A DNA stretch of 64,000 nucleotides from CAVZTX01 sp963778375 (GTDB taxonomy: Bacteria > Chloroflexota > Ktedonobacteria > Ktedonobacterales > Ktedonobacteraceae), in contig CAVZTX010000034.1 in the NCBI GenBank assembly GCA_963778375.1, positions 62,001 through 126,000 of the forward strand. Reading direction: 5' to 3'. The position numbers and the translations under genes are program-made. Under the pieces are notes generated by a model. The model saw nothing but the letters and a program-made list of their open reading frames with translations, was not told where the DNA came from and searched no databases. Below are positions 26,776 to 35,614 of the stretch, in pieces; position 1 is the first letter of the stretch; each line of letters starts with the position of its first letter.

Positions 26776-28149
26776 GTGCCCGAAGATATAGCTCTATTCA
26801 TTGATTTTGAGAACATCCGTTATAGCATGCTGAATATTCAGCGGCGGGAGCCTGATCCACAGGAGCTTATCGCCGTTGCTCGCCGCTATGGAACTGTGAT
26901 GGTTGCCCGCGCCTACGCCGACTGGTCTAGACAACCAGAACCGTTTAAGGGTAGCCTGACAGCAGCAATGATTGACCGTGTCGATTGTCCCGCGAAGCAA
27001 CGGGACAGGATACGTATGGGAACGATTCATTATGCGGCAGGAAATTCACCAACAGGGGCGCTAGGCTCGTCCGAACAGCCAACCGGCAGTTTTCAACGGC
27101 CATGGCCTAGTGGTTCACTCAGCAATTCTGGACCATTACCCGCGGTCACCTCTGGTGGGTTAGCAAATGGTTTCTCTGCCTATCAGGATGCATCTCTACC
27201 CTACGCATCTCCCTTACCGCCTTCCTCCCTGGAACTTGAGCAGCAGGAGCTCGATGAGAATCTTCTGCCAGAGACAGATGAGCCAGCGCCTGATGAAGGT
27301 TATGGCATAGCTGATTACCCACAGCGTGATCCAAGGTATTCGAACGTTTACGGTCAACCTGCTCCTACAGGCCCTCTTGGTCAGGGCAGTAGCACTGGTC
27401 CCCTGGGCTATCCCAGCGTTCATACTGGAAATACAGGTCACTTACCGGCAGTCGGTGCAGGAGGGTCAAGCACGATTGTACAAAGCACCGTGGTGCAAAG
27501 TACGGTCGATTTAAATATGTTGATGGATATTATTGAGACTGTTTTTGATCGTCCTACTATCTCTACATTCGTTCTGATGACCGGCGATAAGGATTTCACT
27601 CGTATCAGTGCCCGTTTGAAGTTACGTCTAAACAAAACTGTTATTGTTGTAGGTATTCCAGGAACCGTCAGCCGAGATCTTATAAGTAGCGCCAACCAGT
27701 TTGTGCCATTAGTACCAGGCGGGAGCCAAGCTCCGATGCCAGGTAATGGTAGTTTTGGGTCTATGGCATCGAGTGGGACTACCGGAGCTATGCCCGCCAT
27801 TTCTCCGAGTGCAGCAACTCCCCAGTACCAGCAGTATAGCATCGCATCTACAGGTGCGCCGCTGACGATGGATGTGCTTGACCCACAATTCTTGCAATTT
27901 CTTGACTATATTGACCGCAACTGGTCGTGGCGTACCATTATTGGCGTCTCTAATTTTATCGGTGACCCGGTAAATCCTAAAAACCGCTTCCGTGGACGTC
28001 TGACCCGAGAGTCTGCACGTGAACTGCTGAACGCTTGCATTCAGCAAAATATCTTAATTCTACAGACTGACTCTACCGGGGCTGAGGATCTGAGACTGAA
28101 CCGCGCACACCCCGGAGTCGATGAAGTTTTGAAGCAATTTGTGCGGTAG
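26776..28149 (+). CDS. NYN-domain (PIN-like) putative RNase with a long internal insert
   Basis: A 457-residue protein of the NYN/LabA family of PIN-fold nucleases. The acidic residues of the active site are all there but spread apart: FIDFEN (Asp10), VDLNMLMDI (Asp245 and Asp251) and TGDKDF (Asp271, Asp273). Between the strand around residue 60-85 and Asp245 lies about 150 residues of low-complexity Gly/Ser/Pro/Gln sequence that interrupts the fold. After the NYN core comes a second flexible linker (about 315-365) and a C-terminal domain of about 85 residues (FLQFLDYIDRNWSWRTIIGVSNF... ELLNACIQQNILIL) that may be winged-helix/OST-HTH-like. Cytoplasmic RNA processing is the likely role; target unknown. 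Confidence 0.8.
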   Translation: MPEDIALFIDFENIRYSMLNIQRREPDPQELIAVARRYGTVMVARAYADWSRQPEPFKGSLTAAMIDRVDCPAKQRDRIRMGTIHYAAGNSPTGALGSSEQPTGSFQRPWPSGSLSNSGPLPAVTSGGLANGFSAYQDASLPYASPLPPSSLELEQQELDENLLPETDEPAPDEGYGIADYPQRDPRYSNVYGQPAPTGPLGQGSSTGPLGYPSVHTGNTGHLPAVGAGGSSTIVQSTVVQSTVDLNMLMDIIETVFDRPTISTFVLMTGDKDFTRISARLKLRLNKTVIVVGIPGTVSRDLISSANQFVPLVPGGSQAPMPGNGSFGSMASSGTTGAMPAISPSAATPQYQQYSIASTGAPLTMDVLDPQFLQFLDYIDRNWSWRTIIGVSNFIGDPVNPKNRFRGRLTRESARELLNACIQQNILILQTDSTGAEDLRLNRAHPGVDEVLKQFVR

Positions 28150-28160
28150 AAGTAAACAAA

Positions 28161-28217
28161 TGAAAACGCCATTTTGCCTGCCAAACCTCGTGATTGGCAG
28201 GCAAAATGGCGTTTTCA
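28161..28217. terminator. perfect 24-base-pair bidirectional terminator
   Basis: Arms 28161-28184 and 28194-28217 are exact complements with a 9-base loop. The arms begin TGAAAACG and end CGTTTTCA, so each direction finishes in a T-rich run. It separates the convergent NYN and panC-like genes. Confidence 0.9.
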
Positions 28218-28225
28218 TGCCTTCT

Positions 28226-29107
28226 TTATGTCAGCCAGTTTCCATCGTGCATCCATAGAATATTGTCAATGAGGCGGACAAATCCTATATGAGCCGCGAT
28301 TGCGAACATGCTGCCCGGTGCAAGTTGTGAGACTTCCTCAAAGGCATCTGTGGAGCAGACCGAGGCATATTCCAGTGTAGCCAGACTTTCTTTTGCTACG
28401 AAGTCAGCCATCGCCTTTTCAATCACTGCGGGAACGCGTTCTCCATTTTCAACCAGCGCTTTGCTCAGGAGCAGCGCTCGATAGAGGACGCGAGCCGCTC
28501 TCCGCTCTTTGGAAGAAAGTTCGGAGTTACGGTTACTTATTGCTACCCCATCACTCTCACGCAGTATTGGAAGAATACGAAGAGTAACATCGATATTCAG
28601 GTCAGAGACAAGCCTTTGGATAAGTGCTACTTCTTGAGCATGCTTATGGCCAAAATAAGCGATATCGGGACGTACAAGCTGAAAGAGCTTGGTAAGCATT
28701 GTGGCAACCCCACGTAAATATCCAGGAGCATAGGCACCTTCTAGCCGTTCCACAAGTGGACCTGTAGGTGTAACATAAGTGGAAAACTGCGAGGGATAGA
28801 GATCTTTCAGGCGTGGCACAAAAACAACATCGACACCTTCGCTGCTCAACTGCCGCAGTTCTAGCGATAAGTCGCGCTGGGATTGCGCCCAAGTTGGTAG
28901 AGCAAGCGGAACCCGGTCAGGAGTAAATGGCAGCGGATTTTCAACAATACTGACAACACTTATTTGACAATCCTGTCGTGCTGTCTGTATGAGCGTGAGA
29001 TGGCCTGCATGGAGCGTATTACGTAGAGGTACAAAACCGACTGATCCGCCAGCAAGCCAGCCGCGAGCTGTTTCGGTCATCTCGTCCAGGTTATCAATAA
29101 TGCGCAT
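28226..29107 (-). CDS. panC: pantoate--beta-alanine ligase (PanC) homologue with altered active site
   Basis: A 293-residue nucleotidyltransferase-fold protein. Family landmarks are recognisable but changed: the ATP-binding HxGH is intact (TLHAGHLTLI) while the preceding PTMGA is PLRN; FVNPxQF is VENPLPF, losing the glutamine that contacts pantoate; FGEKDxQQ is FGHKHAQE, losing the aspartate; MSSRN is ISNRN. EGAYAPGYLRGVATMLTKL fits. The ATG at 29107 follows GGGAGCCAT. No panB or panD is nearby. It may be a divergent PanC that still makes pantothenate, or a paralogue with another substrate. Confidence 0.75.
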   Translation of the reverse strand: MRIIDNLDEMTETARGWLAGGSVGFVPLRNTLHAGHLTLIQTARQDCQISVVSIVENPLPFTPDRVPLALPTWAQSQRDLSLELRQLSSEGVDVVFVPRLKDLYPSQFSTYVTPTGPLVERLEGAYAPGYLRGVATMLTKLFQLVRPDIAYFGHKHAQEVALIQRLVSDLNIDVTLRILPILRESDGVAISNRNSELSSKERRAARVLYRALLLSKALVENGERVPAVIEKAMADFVAKESLATLEYASVCSTDAFEEVSQLAPGSMFAIAAHIGFVRLIDNILWMHDGNWLT

Positions 29108-29333
29108 ATGGCTCCCAACTCGGAATCTGGACAGGCACAAGATCTAATTTCTTTTAATCCTGAACCAACCTTTTGTCCCCACATTTCGCCTATCCGTGCC
29201 CTTACGGACGACGTGCATCTCCCTCAAGTATATCAACGCATAGCGGTAAATATTACAGCGTATTGTAGTTTCCATAACGTATAGCGTCAACAACAGTAAC
29301 CATGTTATACTAGAGTAGACGAGGAGGGTTGAT

Positions 29334-30383
29334 ATGGCGAAAATAGTAGGTCGTCTTTTGCGCATAGCGGCCCGCTTAACACGCATCAGTATTGTAAGTA
29401 CGCTTGTCGCTGCCGCTATCATAGCCGTACGGCACAAGCTTGAAACACCTCAACGACTCGCCAGTGCATTAGCAGGGGAAGATCATATCTATCGATGGAA
29501 ATGGGGCCATATCTTCTATAAAGCGCTTGGTTCAACAGATGCGCCTCCACTCGTCCTTCTCCATACCCCTGGCATCGGTGCATCGGCATACGAGATGCGC
29601 TCGATTATAGAGCCACTTGCCCAGCATTATCGTGTGTACGCTCCCGATCTGCTTGGTTTTGGCCTTTCAGACCGTCCACAAATAAACTACTCGGCTGAGA
29701 CGTATATCAAGCTTTGCCACGACTTTATACGTGAGGTAGTAGTAAGGCCGGCAACGCTACTCGCAACCTGCTTGAGCTGTAACTACGCCGTAGCAGTTGC
29801 AGCAAATACTCCAGAGCTTTGTGAGCGCCTCGTGCTTATTTCTCCGATTAGATTGCTCGGAGACAAGAGGGAAGATATGATGGGGCAGAATAACGGACAG
29901 AAGCAAGTCGAACAGGCACAAAGTCGCTCACCTCTACAGAAAATTAGGCGAACCTTGTTAGAGACTCCTATCGTTACATGGTTACTGTATGGAATGTTGA
30001 GCACCCGACTGGCATATCAGGTATTAGGTGGAGGTATGGGGAGCGATTCTAAGATTGAACGTGACTATTTTTATGCTACGACGCACCAGTTTGGCGCTCA
30101 ATATGCTCCAATGGCACTACTTGCGGACAAATTGGCCCATAATGCTTCGCAGCAGTTTGAGGCTTTGCAACAGCCGATCTTGATTCTCTGGGGAGAACGG
30201 GCACTGCATACTGCTGGCTCAAGTGTAGATCAACAACGGCTTCCGGTTCGTAGCCAAGTGGTGCTTTTACAGGATGCCAGCATTGCTGTCCACGAAGAAC
30301 ATCCAGATATAGTGGTTGCCAACATACAAGCATGGGCCGAAGAGGAAATAAGCAAAGAAGACACGGATGCAGAATCCAGGTGA
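29334..30383 (+). CDS. alpha/beta hydrolase with a membrane anchor
   Basis: A 349-residue alpha/beta-fold hydrolase. An N-terminal hydrophobic segment (about residues 18-34) probably anchors it. The core has LVLLHTPGIGASAYEM (oxyanion region), YAPDLLGFGLSDRP, and the nucleophile position ATCLSCNYAV, where the usual GxSxG elbow has Cys and Asn instead of the flanking glycines. ILILWGERA precedes a probable acid region, and AVHEEHPD carries the catalytic His. The start follows GAGGAGGGTTGAT. It may be an esterase or a C-C hydrolase; the changed elbow makes activity uncertain. Confidence 0.8.
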   Translation: MAKIVGRLLRIAARLTRISIVSTLVAAAIIAVRHKLETPQRLASALAGEDHIYRWKWGHIFYKALGSTDAPPLVLLHTPGIGASAYEMRSIIEPLAQHYRVYAPDLLGFGLSDRPQINYSAETYIKLCHDFIREVVVRPATLLATCLSCNYAVAVAANTPELCERLVLISPIRLLGDKREDMMGQNNGQKQVEQAQSRSPLQKIRRTLLETPIVTWLLYGMLSTRLAYQVLGGGMGSDSKIERDYFYATTHQFGAQYAPMALLADKLAHNASQQFEALQQPILILWGERALHTAGSSVDQQRLPVRSQVVLLQDASIAVHEEHPDIVVANIQAWAEEEISKEDTDAESR

Positions 30384-30773
30384 AGTTACCACGAAAAATG
30401 GGAGGTTAGCTCTACAGAAAAGATACTCAGTATGTGGAACGAATATCTTTCGCATAGGGAAGCACCTCCATAAGGTTACGAAAGCACTTGACGATCACTA
30501 TTTCAGGACGTATAATCTCGTTCATATCTGCATTGCTAACGAGTAATCAGGGCGACCATGTGGTCGCCCTACTATATTGATGAAATGGTGAGGGAGAGGT
30601 AGAGGGGAAGGGAAACTGGGGGCTAGAAAGCAGCCTGGCATGGAACCGGTTCCCCTTCGCGTGTTTTATTGTTAACCTGGCGGAAGCAAGGGCAGCCTGC
30701 AAGGCTTGCCGCAGGGATGAGATCCTTGCGATCTTCCTCCATTTCCCCTCAACACCAGAGAGGAGTTTTTGTT
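30384..30773. other. intergenic region with palindromic repeats before greA
   Basis: At 30549-30570 a palindrome (AGGGCGACCA, two bases, TGGTCGCCCT) and at about 30691-30712 a GGGCAGCCTGCAAGGCTTGCC hairpin. Both resemble the repeated hairpins at 11491, 43667, 44714 and 55988. No gene is supported here; the greA promoter is probably in the last 150 bases. Confidence 0.55.
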
Positions 30774-31307
30774 ATGAGTATTGGTGGACAAAGCGAGGCC
30801 AGGGGGGTCGAAAAGTCAGAGCAAAAGGTATACCATTTGACGCCTGAAGGTTTTGCTAAGAAAAAAGAGCGCCTGGATTATTTGCGCACTGTGAAGCGTA
30901 AGGAGATTGCTGATTATATCCACGAGGCGAAAGAAGCCGGTGATATCAGCGAAAGCAGCGCATACGAGGACGCAAAAAACGAACAGGCCAAGGTTGAAGG
31001 TGAGATTTTACAACTGGAGCGCTTGCTTGCAGTGGCCGAAATTATGACTGCTGATATGCATGGGACTGTTAGTGGCCCACCTGTGGTGGGTATCGGCATG
31101 CAAGTAGAGGTAGAGACCAATTCTGGTGCGAAACGCACGTTCAAAATCGTGGAGACCTTTGAAGCGGATCCTAAAGCTGGCCTGATCTCCGATCAGTCGC
31201 CGGTGGGGAAAGCGCTAATGGGTCATCAGGCGGGCGATGAGGTCAGTGTTTCAACTCCTGGCGGGGTGACAACTTACACTATTCGCTCAATTCGTCCCAT
31301 ATTATAA
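30774..31307 (+). CDS. greA: transcription elongation factor GreA
   Basis: A 177-residue GreA/GreB-type factor. The N-terminal antiparallel coiled coil (VYHLTPEGFAKKKERLDYLRT... to LERLLAVAEI) carries at its tip the acidic DISESSAYEDAKNEQ, whose Asp and Glu stimulate transcript cleavage in the RNA polymerase secondary channel. The C-terminal FKBP-like domain includes FKIVETFEADPKAGLISDQSPVGKALMGHQAGDEV. The ATG at 30774 follows AGAGGAGTTTTTGTT; the N-terminus is about 20 residues longer than in E. coli GreA. It ends just before a strong terminator shared with the aminopeptidase gene. Confidence 0.95.
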   Translation: MSIGGQSEARGVEKSEQKVYHLTPEGFAKKKERLDYLRTVKRKEIADYIHEAKEAGDISESSAYEDAKNEQAKVEGEILQLERLLAVAEIMTADMHGTVSGPPVVGIGMQVEVETNSGAKRTFKIVETFEADPKAGLISDQSPVGKALMGHQAGDEVSVSTPGGVTTYTIRSIRPIL

Positions 31308-31314
31308 ATTCTGC

Positions 31315-31348
31315 AAAGGCGTTGGGCGGCATACCGCCCAACGCCTTT
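31315..31348. terminator. bidirectional terminator between greA and the aminopeptidase gene
   Basis: Perfect 15-base arms (AAAGGCGTTGGGCGG, loop CATA, complement) begin 8 bases after the greA stop and end directly at the stop codon of the opposing gene. T-rich ends in both directions. Confidence 0.9.
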
Positions 31349-32452
31349 CTATACCACAAATTGTCCATCTTTGCAGAACAATTCACCATCAACACAAATC
31401 TCGCTACCTGTGCGCAGATCACAGACCATATCCCAATGCAATGCCGACTCATTGACGCCAAGTGTCTGTGGAATGCTTTTGCCCAGGGCGAGATGAACAG
31501 TTCCACCCATCTTTTCATCGAAGAGGACATTTCTGGTACAGCGATCAACGTAACGGTTATTGCCGAAGGCAAACTCACCTAATCGACGTGCTCCCTCATC
31601 TATTGAAAGCATCTGCTCGAGATAATCCTGTCCCTGCCCTGCACTGGCCTCAACAACGACCCCGTTCTCGAAACGCAGCCGTACATCTTCAACGGAGCGA
31701 CCAGCATGCGAAGCTGGGAAGCTATAGCGAATATAGCCATTGGCCGAATCTTCAACCGGGCCTGTAAAGAACTCCCCATCCGGTAGATTATAGTGTCCAT
31801 CGGAGTTGACGAAGATACGCCCGTCGATTGAGAAAGTGAGATCGGTATCCTGGCCGCGCAGGTGGACGGTATGCTTGCCCTTTAACCATTGGATGAGGCG
31901 TTCCTGCTGTGTGGAAAGTTCTTCCCAGCGTGCAACGGGGTCATCTTTATCCAGGAAGCAGGCGCGATAGAAAAAGTCTTCAAAATCGCTCAACGACATA
32001 TTAGCATCCTGGGCATAAGCATTTGTTGGAAACATAGTAAGCATCCAACGAAATGTGCCCTCTCCCGTACGCCTCATGTAGGTCTCGATCAGGCTTCTAC
32101 GCGCCTGTTGCGCTATCGCCATTCGTGCTGGAGGAACACCGTTCAATTCCTTTGTGTTGTCCTGAGAGTAAAGCTGAAGCATTGTCTCATACTCTTCATA
32201 AATCATGCGCTGGGCAACAGGAATATGCGAAATTTGCTCAGGCGAACCTTCTTTGAGGAGAAGCTCTTGCACCTCTGGAAGCACGATAAAGGTTTCGGGA
32301 TAACTTCCAGCTCGAAGGGCTTCGCGCACGACCTCGCGTACCAGCGGTGTGGCACCAGGGTTTGTAAGTATAGCCAGGCGTTCATCTTTTTTTATGCCGA
32401 GCGAATAACGCACCAATACTTGCGCCATGCGTTGTAGACGAATATCGGGCAT
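31349..32452 (-). CDS. M29 family aminopeptidase (thermophilic metalloprotease type)
   Basis: A 367-residue cytoplasmic metal-dependent aminopeptidase of family M29 (AmpS/aminopeptidase T). Signature segments: SDGHYNLPDGEFFTGPVEDSANG near residues 230-252 (metal-binding Glu), RLGEFAFGNN, NVLFDEKMGGTVHLALG (Glu, His ligands) and SALHWDMVCDLR (His and Asp). The ATG at 32452 follows GGAAGTTTTTC; the frame is open 32 codons upstream without a suitable start. Single gene. Role in peptide turnover is inferred from family. Confidence 0.93.
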   Translation of the reverse strand: MPDIRLQRMAQVLVRYSLGIKKDERLAILTNPGATPLVREVVREALRAGSYPETFIVLPEVQELLLKEGSPEQISHIPVAQRMIYEEYETMLQLYSQDNTKELNGVPPARMAIAQQARRSLIETYMRRTGEGTFRWMLTMFPTNAYAQDANMSLSDFEDFFYRACFLDKDDPVARWEELSTQQERLIQWLKGKHTVHLRGQDTDLTFSIDGRIFVNSDGHYNLPDGEFFTGPVEDSANGYIRYSFPASHAGRSVEDVRLRFENGVVVEASAGQGQDYLEQMLSIDEGARRLGEFAFGNNRYVDRCTRNVLFDEKMGGTVHLALGKSIPQTLGVNESALHWDMVCDLRTGSEICVDGELFCKDGQFVV

Positions 32453-32553
32453 GAAAAACTTCCTTTCATATGAATATTTAAGCTGTTTATATCTTTGTAC
32501 TATTGTACAAAACTCATACAGCAAGTGCTCATAAAAGGCTGCGATCATCTTTA

Positions 32554-33609
32554 TTACGTACGTCTGGAAGTTGCATCCTCCTGTAATAACAGCCCCTCTT
32601 CATAAATGCGACGAATCACGTCTTCAATTTCTGGCTCCTGAAATGTAACATCGCGTAGTGGATAACGGGCACCTAGCCAGGCGACAAGTTCATGGGCTGG
32701 GATGGCATCGCGCTCGAAGTTGAGGCAGATACGCGGTGATTCAGCCTGCCCCTGGTGCACACCGGCAGGAAGATCGGCGACGACCAGTTGATCTTTAGCA
32801 TCACGTGGGAGGTTCATCAATTCAGTCGAATTCAGTTCGGCAATCAAGGTACGTTCACCGCCGAAACGAGTGCGAATATCACTGACGGTGCCATCGTAGA
32901 GCTTACGGCCATGATCGATGATGAGCATGCGCGGACAGAGCATCTCGATATCGTCCATGTCATGCGTAGTGAGGAGCACGGTAACGCCTTGCTGGGCGTT
33001 AATCGCGAGCAGAAATTCCCTGATGCGTGCTTTTGCAACGACATCCAGCCCAATCGTTGGTTCGTCCAGATAAAGTAGTTCAGGATCGTGCAGCAGGGCC
33101 GCAGCTAAATCACCTCGCATACGCTGCCCCAATGAGAGTTGGCGCACGGGAGTGTCGATAAATTCGTCCAGGGCGAGCATACTACGCAGGCGATCCAGGT
33201 TGATGGTGTGACGTTCTTCGGGCACACGATACAGGTAGCGAAGCAGGTGCAGTAAATCGATGAGCGGCAAATCCCACCACAGTTGGGAACGCTGGCCGAA
33301 GACCACGCCAATACGCCTGGCCAGTTCTTTACGCTGGCGCATAGGGCTGAGTCCGGCTACACTGACCTTTCCACCGCTCGGTTGGAGGATACCGGTAAGC
33401 ATTTTAATGGTTGTGGACTTGCCCGCCCCATTCGGTCCAATCAGCCCAATCATTTCGCTACGCTCGATATGCAGCGAAAGGTCTTGCACGGCCTTGACGA
33501 TACGCACTTGTGGGTCAACCACGCTGCGCAATCCACCCAGCAAGCCCGGTCGTCTTTTCGCAATACGGAATGATTTGCTCAGATTTTCGGCCTCGATCAT
33601 AGTTTCCAT
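32554..33609 (-). CDS. ABC transporter ATP-binding protein
   Basis: A 351-residue ATPase, last gene of a three-gene exporter operon. Walker A GPNGAGKSTT (about residues 64-73), signature LSLGQRMRGDLAAALL (about 158-173), Walker B LLYLDEPTIGLD (about 179-190) and the switch His in LLTTHD. A C-terminal extension after about residue 260 may bind the permeases. The ATG at 33609 follows AGGAGCTATTCCCA; a much longer upstream frame has no support. With the two DUF990-type ABC-2 permeases it should form a heteromeric exporter; the cargo is unknown. Confidence 0.93.
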   Translation of the reverse strand: METMIEAENLSKSFRIAKRRPGLLGGLRSVVDPQVRIVKAVQDLSLHIERSEMIGLIGPNGAGKSTTIKMLTGILQPSGGKVSVAGLSPMRQRKELARRIGVVFGQRSQLWWDLPLIDLLHLLRYLYRVPEERHTINLDRLRSMLALDEFIDTPVRQLSLGQRMRGDLAAALLHDPELLYLDEPTIGLDVVAKARIREFLLAINAQQGVTVLLTTHDMDDIEMLCPRMLIIDHGRKLYDGTVSDIRTRFGGERTLIAELNSTELMNLPRDAKDQLVVADLPAGVHQGQAESPRICLNFERDAIPAHELVAWLGARYPLRDVTFQEPEIEDVIRRIYEEGLLLQEDATSRRT

Positions 33610-33662
33610 TGGGAATAGCTCCTTTTTATGTGGTAGGATGCGATAAATCGCGTCACTACAAA

Positions 33663-34478
33663 TCAACTGCCGGTACTCTGATACCTTCTCACGCCAAATC
33701 CCCAAATCCATATAGCGACGCTTGTGAACGCAAACGCAACGATTGGCGCAAGAAATGTTACCCAGACAGGTAATCCCAGCGGCAGTGATTTGTTCAGCAG
33801 GTAACACGTCGGGAGAAATGTGCCGAAAGCCAGGGGTACTACGAACAGTAGAAAATGCTGCACCGCCTGGTGATAGATGGTGATGGGATAACTCAGCATC
33901 TCGCGTCCCCCATAGTACAGGCTGCTCGTTAGTTCGGTGGTCTGGACGGTCCAGAAACACATGGTAGCTCCTAAAAGCAGGATAGAGATGAAGATGAGAG
34001 CACCACTGACAGTGCCTATCAGCAATGCCATAACTTTCAGGGGGGTCCAGTTTACGCCGTGGAGCAGGACAAGCGCGAGGACAAAACCGAGGATGCCCTG
34101 AGTGATACGACCCAAGCGGCGCAGGCGAAATTCGCTGCTAGCTACCAAGATAAGCGCCTCCACAGGGCGCAAGAGCACGCGGTCGAAGTCTCCCCGGCGA
34201 ATAGTCTCATCAAAGACATCGATACCCGCGCCGAAAAGTTCGGCCATGCCAAAGCTAAATGAGGTGACGGCCATGAGCATAGCCACTTCACCGACATGCC
34301 AGCCAAGCATGGTGGGGAACGGGATAAAGTACAGGAGCATGGTAACAAATTCCAGGCCTGTCACAGCGAAATAGGTCAGGATATCTATTCCAATGTTGAT
34401 TTTATATTGCATCTGCCCGCGTATTTGTATGACAATCAGGCGTCTGTAGAGCCGCAGATCGCTCAGTATCTCTTGCAT
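33663..34478 (-). CDS. ABC-2 type permease
   Basis: A 271-residue integral membrane protein with six predicted helices, of the DUF990-like ABC-2 permease class. Recognisable elements: RRGDFDRVLLRPV cytoplasmic loop near residue 93 and a YPITIYHQAVQ segment near 198 before the last helices. It lies 16 bases after the first permease and 53 bases before the ATPase gene, all on one strand. Together they form an exporter. Confidence 0.9.
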   Translation of the reverse strand: MQEILSDLRLYRRLIVIQIRGQMQYKINIGIDILTYFAVTGLEFVTMLLYFIPFPTMLGWHVGEVAMLMAVTSFSFGMAELFGAGIDVFDETIRRGDFDRVLLRPVEALILVASSEFRLRRLGRITQGILGFVLALVLLHGVNWTPLKVMALLIGTVSGALIFISILLLGATMCFWTVQTTELTSSLYYGGREMLSYPITIYHQAVQHFLLFVVPLAFGTFLPTCYLLNKSLPLGLPVWVTFLAPIVAFAFTSVAIWIWGFGVRRYQSTGS

Positions 34479-34493
34479 ATTGTGTCTCTCCTC

Positions 34494-35289
34494 TTAGCCG
34501 CCCTGGGCAACAACGCGACGCGTCGCCTGAGTAGTGACGGCACGAACAATCAGCGTTAAGACGACCAGCCAGAACAACTGGCGTAGAAATTCAAGGAACA
34601 TTAGAAGTCCGCTGAGTTTCCCCAGGAAGATTTGAGCGGGAACGTTCATTAGGCCGCTAAAGGGCAACCAATCAGCGATTGTCTGTAGCCACGACAGGGA
34701 AAAAGGGTAATGGAACATAACTTCCGGTGAAAACCAGTGCGATAACGGTAGCCAGTGTGCCAAGGGCGCGAGCCTCAAGAATCCAGAAAGCGGCAATGTT
34801 GAAGAGAAAACGGTAGGCGATACCGATCATAGTGCCAATCGGCAGGCTAAGCATGAAACTGAGCCAGAGCCGCCAATCGAGGGGCGCGCCAAAGCCAAAG
34901 AGCAGCATACCAGCCAGGTAGGTCGGAAGCCCACGATAGCATACGTAGTAGCAACTGCGCCCAATTTCACGACTGAACCAGTACCAATAGAAGTCGCAGG
35001 GTTTGCCCAGGTCTGAGACGACTTCACCCGAACGGATGGTGAGCATCAGATCGTACCAGCCAAAGGTTAGGACGACCATGACCAGCGATTGCACCAGCCA
35101 GACGTAGCGCAAGGCGTCACGTACATCATAGCCGCCCGCCGTTGAACGAACCTGAAAAAGGGCGATCATCACGTAGCTGAAGATGATGCCAAAGACGATA
35201 TTGGTGATCAGCCCGGCAATATTGGCCCAGCGATAGATGAGCTGCCGCCGGAAGGCTGTGCGGGCTACTTCTATATAGAAACGCAGCAT
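34494..35289 (-). pseudogene. ABC-2 type permease, frame broken once
   Basis: First gene of the exporter operon. From the ATG at 35289 (behind GGAGAGGACGTG) the sequence follows the same family as the next gene (RSGEVVSDLGKPCDFYWYWFSREIG) to GSYVPLPFFPV, where the frame leaves the family and stops at 34672. A shift of one base near 34695-34705, next to a run of five T, restores WLQTIADWLPFSGLMNVPAQIFLGK... to 34494. The family pattern (VPLPFFPxWLxxIA) shows that the two parts belong together. With a functional ATPase and partner permease downstream, assembly error is as likely as real inactivation. Confidence 0.82.
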
Positions 35290-35533
35290 CACGTCCTCTC
35301 CTGTTTTTTCCAGCACAAAAACCCAGCAACCCTCTGTATATGGGGGTTCTGGTTCCTTATTCGTGTCTTGCAGACATGCGGTTATGCGGGATAGCCAACG
35401 TCTACCCCGTGTCGGTTTTGCGTTACTGCTTCCATCTCGATAGATTGGTCACAAAAACGCCTGGGTAGTGTACCACTTTATGATGACGTTGGTCAATCGT
35501 TTTTTTAGGGGAATCAGGGCTGGCACTAAATTA

Positions 35534-35563
35534 TTGAGTACGCGCTTATGAAGATGTTAGAAT
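35534..35563 (+). promoter_or_regulatory. candidate prs promoter
   Basis: TTGAGT at 35534-35539 and TAGAAT at 35558-35563, 18 bases apart, about 50 bases before the prs start. The rest of 35290-35614 holds nothing I recognise. Confidence 0.5.
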
Positions 35564-35614
35564 AGTAGTATGGATGCGTTTGCATCTTGCTGAGGATACG
35601 AAAAGGTATAACGA

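Noticed and set aside
31889..32437. 182-codon frame on the plus strand
   Set aside because: Antisense of the M29 aminopeptidase gene, with no independent evidence.
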